Of a DNA stretch of 64,000 nt, positions 7,582 to 18,490 are shown piece by piece (positions within the stretch are counted from its first letter, which is position 1; each line of letters starts with the position of its first letter). The position numbers and the translations under genes were made by a program. A model generated the notes under the pieces. The model was not told where the DNA came from and ran no database searches. It was given only the letters and a program-made list of their open reading frames with translations. The stretch is from Ferrimonas balearica DSM 9799 (lineage in GTDB: Bacteria; Pseudomonadota; Gammaproteobacteria; Enterobacterales; Shewanellaceae): assembly GCF_000148645.1 (NCBI RefSeq), contig NC_014541.1:3061139-3125138 (forward strand), read 5' to 3'.

Positions 7582-10206
7582 TTAAGCGCCCCGCTCTGCT
7601 GTCCGGGCATCCGCTTTGTCCGTCTGGCGGAGGTTGTGCCACCATTTGTGGCCCTCATCCACAATAAACAGCGTCAGCGCCAGGGCCAGAAGGGTGCCCC
7701 ACTGCTCGAGCGTGACCGGCTCCAGCGCCAACAGTTGTGCCAGCGGCGGGAAGGCGATCGCCCCGATATGGATGCCCTGGGCGATCAGGATCCCCAGCAG
7801 CAGTAACGGGTTGGAGAAGAAGGGCTGGTGGCGCAAGGAGCGACGCTCCGAACGACTGCTGAGGGCATGGACGTTCTCAAACAGCACCATCATCAGCAGG
7901 GTCAGGTTTCTGGCCTCGGCCTCCGCCACGCCCTGCGACAGAGCGAAGGCAAACACCGCGAAGGCCACGCCACCCATGTAGAGGGCGCTGCTGAGCACCC
8001 GCTCCAGCATCAGGCGGTTAAAAATCCGCTCATTGGGGGGCCGGGGGGGCTGGGTCAGTTCATCCCCTTCGGCGGGTTCAAACGCCAGCGCCACATCCTG
8101 CACCCCATTGGTGACGAGGTTGAGCCAGAGGATCTGCAGCGGCAACAGCGGCAGGGGCAGGCCAACCAGCACACTGAGAATAAACAGCACGATCTCGGCG
8201 GCACCGGTGGCGATCAGCAGGTAGATCACCTTGCGGATGTTGCTGTACACCACACGCCCCTCCCGGACGCCATCGACGATGGAGGCGAAGTGGTCATCGG
8301 TCAGGATCAGGTCGGCATTTTCACGGGCCACGTCCGTACCCCGCTTGCCCATGGCGATGCCCACATGGGCCGCATGCAGTGCCGGCGCATCATTGACCCC
8401 GTCCCCTGTCATCGCCACGTTGTGACCGGCCGCCATCAACTCCTGAGTGATCAACAGTTTCTGCATCGGCTCGATGCGGGCAAACACCCGGCTGCCCATG
8501 ATGGTTTCCCGCAGTGCGCTGGCGCCCTGTTTTTGGGCGGCGACCAGATCCTGCCCTGTGACGACGGGGTCACGAGGCTGGCAAAGCCCCAGCTCCACGC
8601 TGAGCGCCAGCGCCGTATCCGGATGGTCGCCGGTGATCATCGCCACCTCAATCTGGGCGGCCCGGCAGCGGGCCACCGCCTCCACCGCATCGGAACGCAG
8701 GGGATCCACCATCGCCACAGCACCGAGGAAACGCAGTCCCGATGGGGGCTCCGCGGGATTCATCTTGCCCTGCCACGGGCCATCCGCCAGTGCCAGAACG
8801 CGGTAGCCCAGCCCTGCCAGCTCCGCCAGCTGCTGCTGGAACCGCTCGGGCTCCCAGTCACTGCCCATCGCCTGATCACACAGCGGCAGGATCCGTTCAA
8901 ACGCGCCCTTGAAATAGACCCGCTTCTGCTCCCCCTCCTGAACGGCCACGGCGGCGTAGGCCAGCTCCGGTTCGTAGGGCACGCGGTCAATCTCATCGCC
9001 GGGCTGCGCCTGGTCAGGCGCGAAGCCCGCCTTGCCCGCCAAGACCAGCAGGGCAACATCCACGCCATCCCCCTCGCCGCGCCATTGCCCCTGCACCGCA
9101 ACCACCGAGGCCTCATTGCACACCTGTCCGGCGTGAACCAGCGCTTCCATCTCCGGGACCTGCGCCGCCAGGGCTTCAATGCGTCCGGCCCGTTCCATCC
9201 CCTCCCCACTGACGGGGATCCGCTGCCCCCGGGGCAGCCAGAGTTGCCGCACCGTCATCTCGTTGACCGTCAGGGTGCCGGTCTTGTCGGAGCAGATCAG
9301 GGTGCACGACCCCAGCGCTTCCACCGCCACCAGCCGCCGCACAATCACTTTGACCCGGGCCATACGGCGCATGCCGATGGCCAGAGCAACGGTGATGGCG
9401 GCGGGCAACCCCTCGGGGATCGCCGAGACCGCCAGAGCCAGCCCCAGCAGGAAGATTGAGCCCAGATCGGCGCCACGCAGCAGCACAATGACAAAGAGGA
9501 CGGCGATCACCACCATGACGCTGACGGCCACCACCAGGGTGAAGCGTTCGATGCGGCGCTGCAGCGGCGCCTTGGGCTCTGGCTGAGCCTTGACTGCCGA
9601 GGCGATCTGGCCAATTTCACTCTGGGTTCCGGTGGCCTCCACCACGCCCTCCCCGCGACCGTGCATCACCATAGTGCCAGCGAACACGCAATCGCTGCGT
9701 TCGGTCAGGGGCCCCTCAATCGGGGCGCTGGCGGCTTGTTTCGCCACCGTCTGCGCTTCGCCGGTCAGTACCGACTCATCCACCATCAATCCGGTGGCCT
9801 CCGTCAGGCGGGTATCGGCGCTGATCCGGTCGCCGCTGGTCAGCAGGACGATGTCGCCCGGTACCAGATCGATGGCGTCGATCTCCCTGACCTGCCCGTC
9901 ACGGCGCACCCGCGCCCGCCGGGGCACCATCTTGTGCAGTGCGCCGGCCGCCTTCTGGGCGGAATACTCCTGGATGGTGCCGATCAGGGCGTTGATGCCC
10001 AGTACCACCAATATAAAGATGGCGTTGATCTGCTGAGCAAGGACCAGCGCGATAAGCGCGGCAGCGAGCAGCACGTAAACAAAGGGGGTGTGAAACTGAT
10101 TGAGCAGCAGCCACCACCAGGACTTCGCCCGGGGCGATGGCAACTGATTGGGACCGAACTGCTCCCGGCGTTGTCTGGCTTCCTGCTCGCTCAATCCCGC
10201 TCTCAT
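7582..10206 (-). CDS. P2-type (calcium-transporter-like) cation-transporting ATPase
   Basis: 874 residues with all P-type ATPase parts: cation-ATPase N domain (1-60), actuator with TGE at 148-150, M4 motif SAIPEGLPA (261-269), phosphorylation Asp307 in DKTGTLT, nucleotide-domain KGAFE (433-437) and hinge TGDGVNDAP (600-608). About four C-terminal membrane helices follow. The M6 stretch NLVTNGVQDVALAFEP resembles bacterial type IIA/IID pumps rather than heavy-metal pumps, since the N-terminus has no CxxC domain and M4 has no CPx motif. It sits in the inner membrane and probably exports Ca2+ or imports Mg2+-like ions; the ion is not determined. GGAAGGAAG precedes the ATG. No partner gene is adjacent. 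Confidence 0.88.
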   Translation of the reverse strand: MRAGLSEQEARQRREQFGPNQLPSPRAKSWWWLLLNQFHTPFVYVLLAAALIALVLAQQINAIFILVVLGINALIGTIQEYSAQKAAGALHKMVPRRARVRRDGQVREIDAIDLVPGDIVLLTSGDRISADTRLTEATGLMVDESVLTGEAQTVAKQAASAPIEGPLTERSDCVFAGTMVMHGRGEGVVEATGTQSEIGQIASAVKAQPEPKAPLQRRIERFTLVVAVSVMVVIAVLFVIVLLRGADLGSIFLLGLALAVSAIPEGLPAAITVALAIGMRRMARVKVIVRRLVAVEALGSCTLICSDKTGTLTVNEMTVRQLWLPRGQRIPVSGEGMERAGRIEALAAQVPEMEALVHAGQVCNEASVVAVQGQWRGEGDGVDVALLVLAGKAGFAPDQAQPGDEIDRVPYEPELAYAAVAVQEGEQKRVYFKGAFERILPLCDQAMGSDWEPERFQQQLAELAGLGYRVLALADGPWQGKMNPAEPPSGLRFLGAVAMVDPLRSDAVEAVARCRAAQIEVAMITGDHPDTALALSVELGLCQPRDPVVTGQDLVAAQKQGASALRETIMGSRVFARIEPMQKLLITQELMAAGHNVAMTGDGVNDAPALHAAHVGIAMGKRGTDVARENADLILTDDHFASIVDGVREGRVVYSNIRKVIYLLIATGAAEIVLFILSVLVGLPLPLLPLQILWLNLVTNGVQDVALAFEPAEGDELTQPPRPPNERIFNRLMLERVLSSALYMGGVAFAVFAFALSQGVAEAEARNLTLLMMVLFENVHALSSRSERRSLRHQPFFSNPLLLLGILIAQGIHIGAIAFPPLAQLLALEPVTLEQWGTLLALALTLFIVDEGHKWWHNLRQTDKADARTAERGA

Positions 10207-10575
10207 GGTGCTTCCTTCCCTTTCCCCCTGGACGAGCCATTTGACACTGTCATACCGGCGGCCTGTATCAGCGGCAGCGGGGTCGCCAGCAGCCCCAGAA
10301 CACTCCCAGCCAGCCGTTCCCCCATCCGGCCCGGATGACCCAGCCGCGCCGCCCCTCGCCCAATGCGCCAGTGGTGATCAGTGACACCGGCAGAATAAAG
10401 AACCGACCCACAGTGCCTCACCATCGAGACCGAAGAGGGCGTTTTAAAACAAAGGCTCAGCTCAAGCATAGTTAATCGGGGGCTTAGCTGAGGGCGGCTG
10501 TTCAGGTTGCCGGGAACACTGTCAGGCACACTGCCGGGCAGCGAGTGGGAGATACCGAAAACGGCCAGTTCAGTT

Positions 10576-10600
10576 CGTGCGCCACAGGCGCACGCTACGT
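10576..10600 (-). repeat. REP element 1
   Basis: A perfect stem GTGCGCC/GGCGCAC with loop ACA (10577-10593) is followed by GCTACG. On the minus strand it reads CGTAGC then the hairpin, the GTAG-plus-palindrome layout of REP sequences mobilised by RAYT (TnpA-REP) transposases. Confidence 0.65.
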
Positions 10601-10637
10601 CCGGTTTCGCACTCTGAATCGAAGTGGTGGCGTTTAC

Positions 10638-10662
10638 CGTAGCGTGGGCCTGTGGCCCACGG
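10638..10662 (+). repeat. REP element 2, inverted relative to element 1
   Basis: CGTAGC is followed by the stem CGTGGGCC/GGCCCACG with loop TGT (10643-10661). The foot and stem base match elements 1 and 3 while the stem core differs by compensating changes (GCGCC versus GGGCC), so the hairpin is conserved as structure. Confidence 0.65.
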
Positions 10663-10755
10663 AAAACAAGGGGATTCGGGCGGAGCTGATCAAGCCTGAC
10701 CCGGTGAGCAGATGGCCATATAAGTAACGAAACCCATCTCTAGCTGCCATTCTCC

Positions 10756-10780
10756 CGTGGGCTGAAAGCCCACGCTACGT
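10756..10780 (-). repeat. REP element 3
   Basis: Stem CGTGGGCT/AGCCCACG with loop GAA, followed by GCTACGTC, in the orientation of element 1. Elements 2 and 3 face each other, and 1 and 2 are back to back, giving REPIN-like inverted pairs. Confidence 0.65.
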
Positions 10781-11070
10781 CCAGTCCCCCTGGCTTAATG
10801 AACACCACCCTTAAGACTCCATGACCACATGGGCCGCTATCAGCCCTCCGCTCCTGGCGCCCACCTGCCCTCTCGCTGACTTCGAGGGCTTGCTCGCCAC
10901 GCAAACTTTAGGGAAGGAAAACCGAAAACGCATCCCAGTCGCCCTCGGACCTTGTTAATGGTTTGTGATCCAGCGCAATGGATCCACCCGGGTCAATGAC
11001 CGGCCTTTTCTGCCGCTCCAGCGGCTTTCGTCAGTGACCTCCCAGTTCCGCAAAGCGGGGATTTACCCTG

Positions 11071-11352
11071 GTGAAAAAATGCCATTCAATGGCGAAATCC
11101 TCACCAACTGCCGTGATTATGCTTTCCCTGATCGTGCTCCTCAGCGGCCTGCAACTGGCCCCCACTGCCGACGCCTTTACCCTGCGTTGCCATGCCATGG
11201 CGGAACGCGCTCAGCACCAGTGTGAGAAGCGGGGTGAACGCCCCTTGGCGGAGTGTGAGGAGCGCGGCCGAATCGCCATGCGCTTCTGTTTGAGCAAGCG
11301 GGATGCGCCGCCCCACCCGAAGCCGGTGACACCGCAGGATCCCTTCCGTTAG
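11071..11352 (+). CDS. Small secreted cysteine-containing protein of unknown function
   Basis: 93 residues from a GTG at 11071 (a later in-frame ATG is at 11089). Residues of about 10-36 form a signal peptide (VIMLSLIVLLSGLQ, cleavage likely after ADA). The mature part is only about 57 residues, charged, with three cysteines spaced as RCHAMAERAQHQCEKRG and, later, AECEERG, plus a fourth in RFCLSKRD. These may form disulfides in the periplasm or outside. It ends in a proline-rich tail. I do not recognise the family. A strong terminator follows directly, which supports a real transcript. The start and the ribosome site are uncertain. Confidence 0.55.
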   Translation: MKKCHSMAKSSPTAVIMLSLIVLLSGLQLAPTADAFTLRCHAMAERAQHQCEKRGERPLAECEERGRIAMRFCLSKRDAPPHPKPVTPQDPFR

Positions 11353-11356
11353 GGCA

Positions 11357-11386
11357 ATAAAAAAGAGGGCCAGGGCCCTCTTTTTT
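11357..11386. terminator. Bidirectional terminator between the small secreted protein and yitT-like genes
   Basis: The stem GAGGGC/GCCCTC, extended by AAAA/TTTT, has runs of A on the left and T on the right. It can end transcription of both convergent genes. Confidence 0.88.
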
Positions 11387-11404
11387 ATTGTGTTCGGTAT
11401 TGGC

Positions 11405-12019
11405 TCAGGAGGCCGCCAGCTCCGGCTTGGCGATGTAGCGCCCGGGCCGGTGGTTAAAGCCCAGCACCAGATTCATCAGCACAATGCACAGCGCCGACGC
11501 CAGGCCGGTGGCCACACCGTAGAAGTAGGCGGTGGCCAGCAGGATCAGCGCATCCAGTCCCATCAGCAGGTAACCGGCCCGCCAGCCAAAGCGCTCCTGA
11601 CAGAACAGCGCCAGCACGTTAAAGCCGCCCGCACTGGATTGATGGCGGAACAGCACCAGCAGGCCAACCCCACACAGCACACCGCCAATGGCGCCCGCCA
11701 TCAGCGGCGTCAGGCCCTGAATAACCAGGCTCTGGCCCAGCGTCTCCGCCAGCCAGGACACCAGCGCCACGGTGATCAGGCTTTTGACGGTGAAACTGCG
11801 GCTCATGCGGAACCAGGCCATCAGGTAGAACGGCGCACTCAGGCCGAGAAACAGCAGACCAAAGCTCCAACCGGAGAGCTGACTCACCAGCAGCGCCAAT
11901 CCGGCAACGCCCCCCACCAGTACCCCGGCCTGCTTGAGCAGCACGATGGCAAAGGAGAGCGTCAGAATGCCGATGGACAGGGCAAACAGGTCTTCATGGA
12001 TGGCGTGGCGGGAGTTCAC
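11405..12019 (-). CDS. YitT-family integral membrane protein
   Basis: 204 residues from a GTG at 12019, which has AAGAAGAGG eight bases upstream. The frame stays open for a further 108 codons, but that part crosses a tandem repeat, has no membrane or domain signal, and makes the protein too long for the family. Five or six hydrophobic helices and the motifs GLALLVSQLSGWSFG, FTVKSLITVA and GGFNVLALFCQERFGWRAGY match the YitT (DUF161) family, usually about 200 residues. It lies in the inner membrane. Function is unknown across the family; a transporter-like role is often guessed. Confidence 0.75.
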   Translation of the reverse strand: MNSRHAIHEDLFALSIGILTLSFAIVLLKQAGVLVGGVAGLALLVSQLSGWSFGLLFLGLSAPFYLMAWFRMSRSFTVKSLITVALVSWLAETLGQSLVIQGLTPLMAGAIGGVLCGVGLLVLFRHQSSAGGFNVLALFCQERFGWRAGYLLMGLDALILLATAYFYGVATGLASALCIVLMNLVLGFNHRPGRYIAKPELAAS

Positions 12020-12328
12020 TGTACGGGCCTCTTCTTCACTGCGGGCGGAATTTTGGCGCCGATGGTAGTCATTCCCGCAGGAAGCACAACTTAACCCAAC
12101 CACAGGATCCGCTAAGCAGAGCGCCGGGGATGCGACCATCCGCCAGCAGCAGAGAGGAAAACCAAACGGTGCACATCTCCAGTTATTAATGACAGCAGAT
12201 GATTCTGAAGTTGTGTATCTGCTCCCGAGACCCCGCATCAAGCGATAACGAATCGGGATGGGGCGGGCGGATAGGTGAGCGGGCGGATAGATGAGCGGGC
12301 GGATAGATGAGCGGATAAATGGGCAATA
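12020..12328. other. Intergenic region upstream of the yitT-like gene
   Basis: About 310 bases between the yitT-like start and the guaA terminator. It contains a 16-bp tandem repeat (12265-12324) and must carry the yitT-like promoter on the minus strand, which I could not place. No gene is supported. Confidence 0.45.
12265..12324. repeat. Short tandem repeat, three 16-bp units plus a partial unit
   Basis: The unit GGGCGGATAGATGAGC occurs at 12265-12280 (one change, GGTGAGC), 12281-12296 and 12297-12312. A degenerate partial copy, GGATAAATGGGC, ends at 12324. The unit length is not a multiple of three. It lies just upstream of the guaA terminator in convergent-free space and is a candidate variable-number locus. 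Confidence 0.85.
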
Positions 12329-12357
12329 AAAAACCCCGGCCAATGGCCGGGGTTTTC
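12329..12357 (-). terminator. Terminator of the guaBA unit
   Basis: The stem AAACCCCGGCC/GGCCGGGGTTT closes on AAT. On the minus strand it is followed by TTTTTTATTG. It lies just past the guaA stop codon. Confidence 0.9.
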
Positions 12358-12389
12358 AGGTCAGTCAGCCTTCAGGCTAAAAGACGGGA

Positions 12390-13964
12390 TCATTCCCACT
12401 CGATGGTCGCCGGCGGCTTGCCGGAGATGTCGTATACCACGCGGGAGATGCCGTTCACTTCGTTGATGATGCGGTTGGATACGCGACCCAGGAAGTCGTA
12501 CGGCAGGTGGGCCCAGTGGGCGGTCATAAAGTCGATGGTTTCCACCGCACGCAGGGACACAACCCAGTCGTACTTACGGCCATCGCCCATGACGCCTACG
12601 GAGCGTACCGGCAGGAACACGGTGAACGCCTGGGACACCTTGTTGTACAGGTCGGCTTTGTGCAGCTCTTCGATGAAGATGGCGTCAGCACGGCGCAGCA
12701 GGTCGCAGTACTCTTTCTTCACTTCACCCAGTACACGCACGCCCAGACCCGGACCGGGGAACGGGTGACGGTACAGCATGTTGTACGGCAGACCCAGCTC
12801 CAGGCCGATCTTGCGCACTTCGTCTTTGAACAGCTCGGTCAGCGGCTCAACCAGGCCCAGCTCCATGTCTTCCGGCAGACCGCCCACGTTGTGGTGGGAC
12901 TTGATCACGTGCGCTTTGCCGGTGGCGGCGCCAGCGGACTCAATCACGTCGGGGTAGATGGTGCCCTGAGCCAGCCATTTCACGTCCTGGATCTTGGAGG
13001 CTTCTTCATCGAACACTTCGATAAAGGTGTGGCCGATGATCTTACGCTTGGCTTCCGGGTCGTTCTCGCCTTCCAGCGCGTTCAGGAAGCGCTCTTCGGC
13101 GTCAACACGGACGATGTTCAGACCGAAGTGGTCGCCGAACATCTCCATCACCTGGTCGCCTTCGTTCAGGCGCAGCAGGCCGTTGTCCACGAACACACAG
13201 GTCAGCTGGCTGCCGATGGCGCGGTGCAGCAGCATCGCAACCACGGAGGAGTCGACACCGCCGGACAGGCCCAGAATCACCTTGTCGCCACCCACTTTCT
13301 CTTTGATGCGGGCGATGGCGTCTTCGATGATCGCTTCGGAGGTCCACTTGGCTTCGCAACCACAGATGTTGAGTACGAAGTGCTCCAGCATGCGCTTGCC
13401 CTGCTTGGAGTGGGTCACTTCCGGGTGGAACTGCACGCCGTAGAAGTGGCGGGTCTCGTCGGCCATGGCGGCAAACGGACAGGTTTCGGTTTCGGCCACT
13501 TTGACGAAGCCTTCCGGGATGGCAACCACTTTGTCACCGTGGCTCATCCACACATCCAGCAGCGCTTTGCCGTCTTCGGCAATGGCGTCCTCGATGTTTT
13601 CAAACAGTTTGGTGGGCTCCAGTACCTTCACCTGGGCGTAGCCAAACTCGCGCAGGTCAGAACCGGCCACTTTGCCGCCCAGCTGCTCGGACATGGTCTG
13701 CATGCCGTAGCACACGCCCAGTACCGGCACGCCAGCTTCAAATACGTATTGCGGAGCGCGGGGGGAACCGGGCTCAGTCACGGACTCCGGGCCACCGGAC
13801 AGTACGATGCCGGTCGGGTTGAAGTCGCGGATCTGGGCTTCGGTGACGTCCCAGCCCCACAGCTCGCAGTAAACGCCGATCTCACGGATACGACGGGCGA
13901 TAAGCTGGGTGTACTGAGAGCCGAAGTCCAGGATCAGGATACGGTGGTCATGGATGTTGCTCAT
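12390..13964 (-). CDS. guaA: GMP synthase (glutamine-hydrolysing)
   Basis: 524 residues, the normal bacterial length. The N-terminal class I glutamine amidotransferase has the nucleophile Cys85 in GVCYGMQ and the His/Glu pair in HPEVTHS. The ATP pyrophosphatase domain has the PP-loop [10 protein letters not shown] near residue 235. The C-terminal dimerisation domain ends in the conserved PATIEWE. It aminates XMP to GMP, the last step of guanine nucleotide synthesis, in the cytoplasm. It follows guaB by 69 bases in the same direction, the standard guaBA operon, with a hairpin in the gap. Confidence 0.98.
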   Translation of the reverse strand: MSNIHDHRILILDFGSQYTQLIARRIREIGVYCELWGWDVTEAQIRDFNPTGIVLSGGPESVTEPGSPRAPQYVFEAGVPVLGVCYGMQTMSEQLGGKVAGSDLREFGYAQVKVLEPTKLFENIEDAIAEDGKALLDVWMSHGDKVVAIPEGFVKVAETETCPFAAMADETRHFYGVQFHPEVTHSKQGKRMLEHFVLNICGCEAKWTSEAIIEDAIARIKEKVGGDKVILGLSGGVDSSVVAMLLHRAIGSQLTCVFVDNGLLRLNEGDQVMEMFGDHFGLNIVRVDAEERFLNALEGENDPEAKRKIIGHTFIEVFDEEASKIQDVKWLAQGTIYPDVIESAGAATGKAHVIKSHHNVGGLPEDMELGLVEPLTELFKDEVRKIGLELGLPYNMLYRHPFPGPGLGVRVLGEVKKEYCDLLRRADAIFIEELHKADLYNKVSQAFTVFLPVRSVGVMGDGRKYDWVVSLRAVETIDFMTAHWAHLPYDFLGRVSNRIINEVNGISRVVYDISGKPPATIEWE

Positions 13965-13995
13965 GAGATGTTCTTTCTCTTTCTAATGATGATGG

Positions 13996-14023
13996 AAAGC
14001 GGGCCGGAGAACCGGCCCGCTTT
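13996..14023 (-). terminator. Intra-operon hairpin between guaB and guaA
   Basis: A perfect 12-bp stem AAAGCGGGCCGG/CCGGCCCGCTTT with a 4-base loop lies in the guaB-guaA gap. On the minus strand the T run after it is only TTTCC, so it is probably a leaky terminator or an RNA-stability element that sets the guaB:guaA ratio. Confidence 0.6.
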
Positions 14024-14033
14024 CTGAACGCTA

Positions 14034-15602
<1,569 letters not shown>

Positions 15603-15633
15603 TCATCTTCACGAACCACAGCGAAACCCTCTT

Positions 15634-16968
15634 TTGTCCGCTTCCAACGCCGTATTCACCGTTTCCGCCCTGAATCGCCAGATCAAAGCCCTGCTGGAGC
15701 AGCAATGGGGCCGGATTTGGCTCAGTGGTGAGATCTCCAACCTGGCCATGCCGTCTTCCGGTCACTGGTATTTCACCCTGAAAGATGACCGCAGCCAGTT
15801 GCGCTGCGCCATGTTCAAAAGCCGCACCGCCCGGGTCGGCTTCCGGCCCGAACACGGCATGCAGGTGCTGGTGCGCGCCAACCTCACCATGTACGAGCCC
15901 AGAGGGGATCTGCAGCTGGTGGTGGAGTCGATGCAACCGGCGGGCGACGGCTTGCTGCAGCAGCGCTTTGAGGCGCTCAAGATGCAGCTGGCCGCCGAGG
16001 GTTTGTTCGCCATGGAAGCCAAGCAGTGCCTGCCCCACCCCATCCGCCGCCTTGGCGTGATCACCAGCCCCAGTGGCGCGGCGGTGCAGGACGTGTTGTC
16101 GGTGCTGAAACGGCGCGACCCGATGCTGGAGGTGATCATCTACCCCAGCCAGGTACAGGGCGCCGAGGCCACCGGGCAGATCTGCCAGGCCATCGCCACC
16201 GCCAACGCCCGGGATGAGGTGGACGCCATCCTGCTGACCCGGGGCGGCGGCAGCCTCGAAGACCTGTGGTGTTTTAACGAGGAAGCAGTGGCCCGGGCCA
16301 TCTACCACTCCCGCCTGCCCATCGTCAGTGCGGTCGGACACGAGGTGGACACCACCATCGCCGATTACGTGGCGGACCTGCGCGCCCCCACCCCTTCCGC
16401 CGCTGCCGAGCTGCTGAGCCAGGATGCGGGCCTGCGACTGGACCGCCTGCAGCGTGACCGCCAGCGGCTGGCTCAGGCCATCGGTGCCCAGCTGCGTGGG
16501 CAACAGCAGCGTCTGGTGTTGCTGGCCACCCGCCTGAACGGCAACCACCCCAGCCGCAAGCTGGAGCAGCACGCCCAGCGGCTGGATGAGTTGAGCCTGC
16601 GACTGGACCGTGCCATGACAGCCCAGGTCAGCCAGCGTGCCCAGACGGTAGAGCGCCTGGAAGCCCGCCTGAACCGTTTCCACCCCACACCCCGTCTTGC
16701 CGCATTGGGGCAGCAGCTGAATGGCCTGGAGCACCGTCTGAACCGCGCTATCGGCCAGCAGCTGCATCAGGGGCGCCTGACCCTGGCCGGACGGGCGGCC
16801 GCACTGGAGGCGGTCAGCCCATTGGCGGTGCTGTCCCGAGGCTACAGCATCCTTCAGGATGAACAGGGCCAGACCATCAAGTCGACCGAACAGGTTGAGG
16901 TGGGGCAACGCCTCACCGCCCGGTTGCATCAGGGCAGCCTGGGGTTGAAGGTGACCGACACCGAGTAA
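15634..16968 (+). CDS. xseA: Exodeoxyribonuclease VII large subunit
   Basis: 444 residues if started at the TTG at 15634. This aligns [15 protein letters not shown] with the usual XseA N-terminus; the open frame extends 50 codons further 5' into the guaB promoter. The N-terminal OB-fold binds single-stranded DNA ([18 protein letters not shown]). The catalytic core carries [26 protein letters not shown] and [14 protein letters not shown] long coiled-coil region follows, where XseB subunits dock, then the C-terminal GYSIL motif. With XseB it degrades single-stranded DNA in repair. The exact start is uncertain because no clear ribosome site is visible. Confidence 0.95.
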   Translation: MSASNAVFTVSALNRQIKALLEQQWGRIWLSGEISNLAMPSSGHWYFTLKDDRSQLRCAMFKSRTARVGFRPEHGMQVLVRANLTMYEPRGDLQLVVESMQPAGDGLLQQRFEALKMQLAAEGLFAMEAKQCLPHPIRRLGVITSPSGAAVQDVLSVLKRRDPMLEVIIYPSQVQGAEATGQICQAIATANARDEVDAILLTRGGGSLEDLWCFNEEAVARAIYHSRLPIVSAVGHEVDTTIADYVADLRAPTPSAAAELLSQDAGLRLDRLQRDRQRLAQAIGAQLRGQQQRLVLLATRLNGNHPSRKLEQHAQRLDELSLRLDRAMTAQVSQRAQTVERLEARLNRFHPTPRLAALGQQLNGLEHRLNRAIGQQLHQGRLTLAGRAAALEAVSPLAVLSRGYSILQDEQGQTIKSTEQVEVGQRLTARLHQGSLGLKVTDTE

Positions 16969-16970
16969 CG

Positions 16971-16997
16971 AAAAGGGGCCATCATGGCCCCTTTTTT
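16971..16997. terminator. Terminator between xseA and the flavoprotein gene
   Basis: The stem AAAAGGGGCC/GGCCCCTTTT with loop ATCAT is followed by a T run. It serves xseA and, reading the other way, the convergent oxidoreductase gene. Confidence 0.88.
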
Positions 16998-17016
16998 CTG
17001 CGTGATTACCCCGACA

Positions 17017-18402
17017 TCAGTCCGGTGAGATGTTCTGATTCAGATGCAGCTGGTTGTTGGGGTCCCACTGCTGTTTCACCAGTTTGAGCCGGGCGTAATT
17101 CTGCTGATAGGCGTCCTCTACCCGGCCGCCCTCCTCTTCGGTCATAAAGTTCACGTACGCCCCAGCTGAGGCGTAGGGGGCGGTGGCGCGGAACAGCGCG
17201 CGGGACCACTGGATAAAGCGCTCATCCTCTGCCGCCTCCTGCCAGCGGGCGTGCACATTCATGACAAAACGCGCGTCCCGGGCGCTCCAGGCGGTGGCGT
17301 CCGACGCCACCCGGTTGGCCGCCCCGGCAATCACCGCAAAGAACACTTCGCACTCCGGCCCCGGCAGGCCTTCGGCATAATCCAGCGCGGTTTCGACCAG
17401 CGGCGCCGACAGCTCTGTGAAGTTGTGGGTCTTCCAGTAGTTGCGGGCGCCTTCGGTCAGCAGCGGATCAAACGCCTGCTGCCACTCGGCATAGGGCATG
17501 GCGCCGAGGTGGGCGCCATGCGGTTCACCAAAGCCCCGCAGGGTATCGGCCAGCGCCTCGCCTTCTGCCAATTCGCCACTGTGGCAAATGGCCAGCACCA
17601 CCACTTTGGTGCCGTGCACGGCGGGGTCGAGGAACGGCAACGGGGGAGCATGACGGATCACCACCCAGGCGTTAAAGGTTTCCGGTGTGGTGAGGATCCA
17701 GTTGCGATACTGCTCCAGCACGGCCTGAGCCTGGGCAAAGGGGAACACCACCAACCCAGCGAACACTTCCGGCCCGACCGGGTAAGCCTGGAAATCAAAA
17801 CGGCTGACCACACCGAAGTTGCCACCGCCTCCTCGCAACGCCCAGAACAGGTCCGGGTGGCTGTCGGCGCTGGCCTCAACCACGTCGCCATCCACCGTGA
17901 CCACCCGGGCGGCCCGCAGGGCGTCCACCGTCATGCCAAAGCGCCGGGTCAGCCAGCCGAAGCCGCCGCCCAGAGTCAGCCCGGCAATGCCGGTGGTGGA
18001 GTTGATGCCAACCGGTACCGCCAGCTCGTGCGCCTGACAGGCGGCGTCGATCTGGCCCAGGGTGGCACCGGGGCCCGCCTGAACCAGTTGGGTGGCCGGG
18101 TCCACGGTGACCTCGTTCATCAATGACAGGTCAATCAACAAGCCGTCATTGCAGCTGGCGTTACCGGCAATGTTGTGGCCGGCACCGCGCAGCGCGATCT
18201 CCAGCGAGTGCTGTTGAGCAAAGGCCAGTGCGGCCTGAATGTCCGCTTCACTCTGGCATCGGGCGATCAATGCCGGACGCTTGTCGGCCATGGCATTCCA
18301 CAGCTGGCGAACGGCATCGTATTCGGGATGTTCCGGGGGGATGAGCGACCCGCTGAATTGGCCGCTAAGGGGGGTTAAGTCGAGCCCATTGTGAGCATGC
18401 AT
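17017..18402 (-). CDS. FAD-linked oxidoreductase of the berberine-bridge (BBE) type
   Basis: 461 residues from the ATG at 18402, which has AGAGGTG just upstream. The PCMH-type FAD domain has RGAGHNIAG, where His76 is the usual covalent FAD attachment site, then TGIAGLTLGGGFGWLTRRFG and LRGGGGNFGVV. The second covalent Cys of bicovalent enzymes is absent. The C-terminus has the BBE signature (YVNFMTEEE, then YARLKLVKQQWDPNNQLHLNQNI). Such enzymes oxidise alcohols or sugars using O2. There is no signal peptide, so it is cytoplasmic. The substrate is unknown. It has no operon partner. Confidence 0.88.
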   Translation of the reverse strand: MHAHNGLDLTPLSGQFSGSLIPPEHPEYDAVRQLWNAMADKRPALIARCQSEADIQAALAFAQQHSLEIALRGAGHNIAGNASCNDGLLIDLSLMNEVTVDPATQLVQAGPGATLGQIDAACQAHELAVPVGINSTTGIAGLTLGGGFGWLTRRFGMTVDALRAARVVTVDGDVVEASADSHPDLFWALRGGGGNFGVVSRFDFQAYPVGPEVFAGLVVFPFAQAQAVLEQYRNWILTTPETFNAWVVIRHAPPLPFLDPAVHGTKVVVLAICHSGELAEGEALADTLRGFGEPHGAHLGAMPYAEWQQAFDPLLTEGARNYWKTHNFTELSAPLVETALDYAEGLPGPECEVFFAVIAGAANRVASDATAWSARDARFVMNVHARWQEAAEDERFIQWSRALFRATAPYASAGAYVNFMTEEEGGRVEDAYQQNYARLKLVKQQWDPNNQLHLNQNISPD

Positions 18403-18490
18403 GGTACACCTCTCTTGGCGGAGAGAAACCCGCTCCAAGAGGCAAGCTTAGTCGAGCCGCAACCTGCCACGGCAAATTCGTGGCAGAGAG

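Larger units (their letters stand above)
10207..11070. other. Long intergenic region carrying REP-type repeats
   Basis: About 860 bases with no convincing gene. It holds three related hairpins with a GTAG foot (listed separately). There is also an imperfect hairpin at about 10463-10494 (CTCAGCT..AAGC against GCTTAGCTGAG). A short open frame at 10545-10727 reads straight through two of the REP hairpins and is not a gene. The promoter of the ATPase gene should lie near 10210-10300 on the minus strand, but I cannot place it. Confidence 0.5.

Noticed and set aside
10545-10727. 60-codon frame in the REP region
   Set aside because: It reads through two REP hairpins and so is non-coding repeat DNA.
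12020-12343. 108-residue N-terminal extension of the yitT-like protein
   Set aside because: The extension is encoded by a 16-bp tandem repeat and spacer DNA and would spoil the family's normal length; a GTG with a good ribosome site lies at 12019.
12507-14027. 506-codon open frame on the plus strand opposite guaA
   Set aside because: It lies wholly antisense to guaA, has no ribosome site and reads as low-complexity His/Gln/Val-rich protein, the usual by-product of GC-rich codon bias on the other strand.
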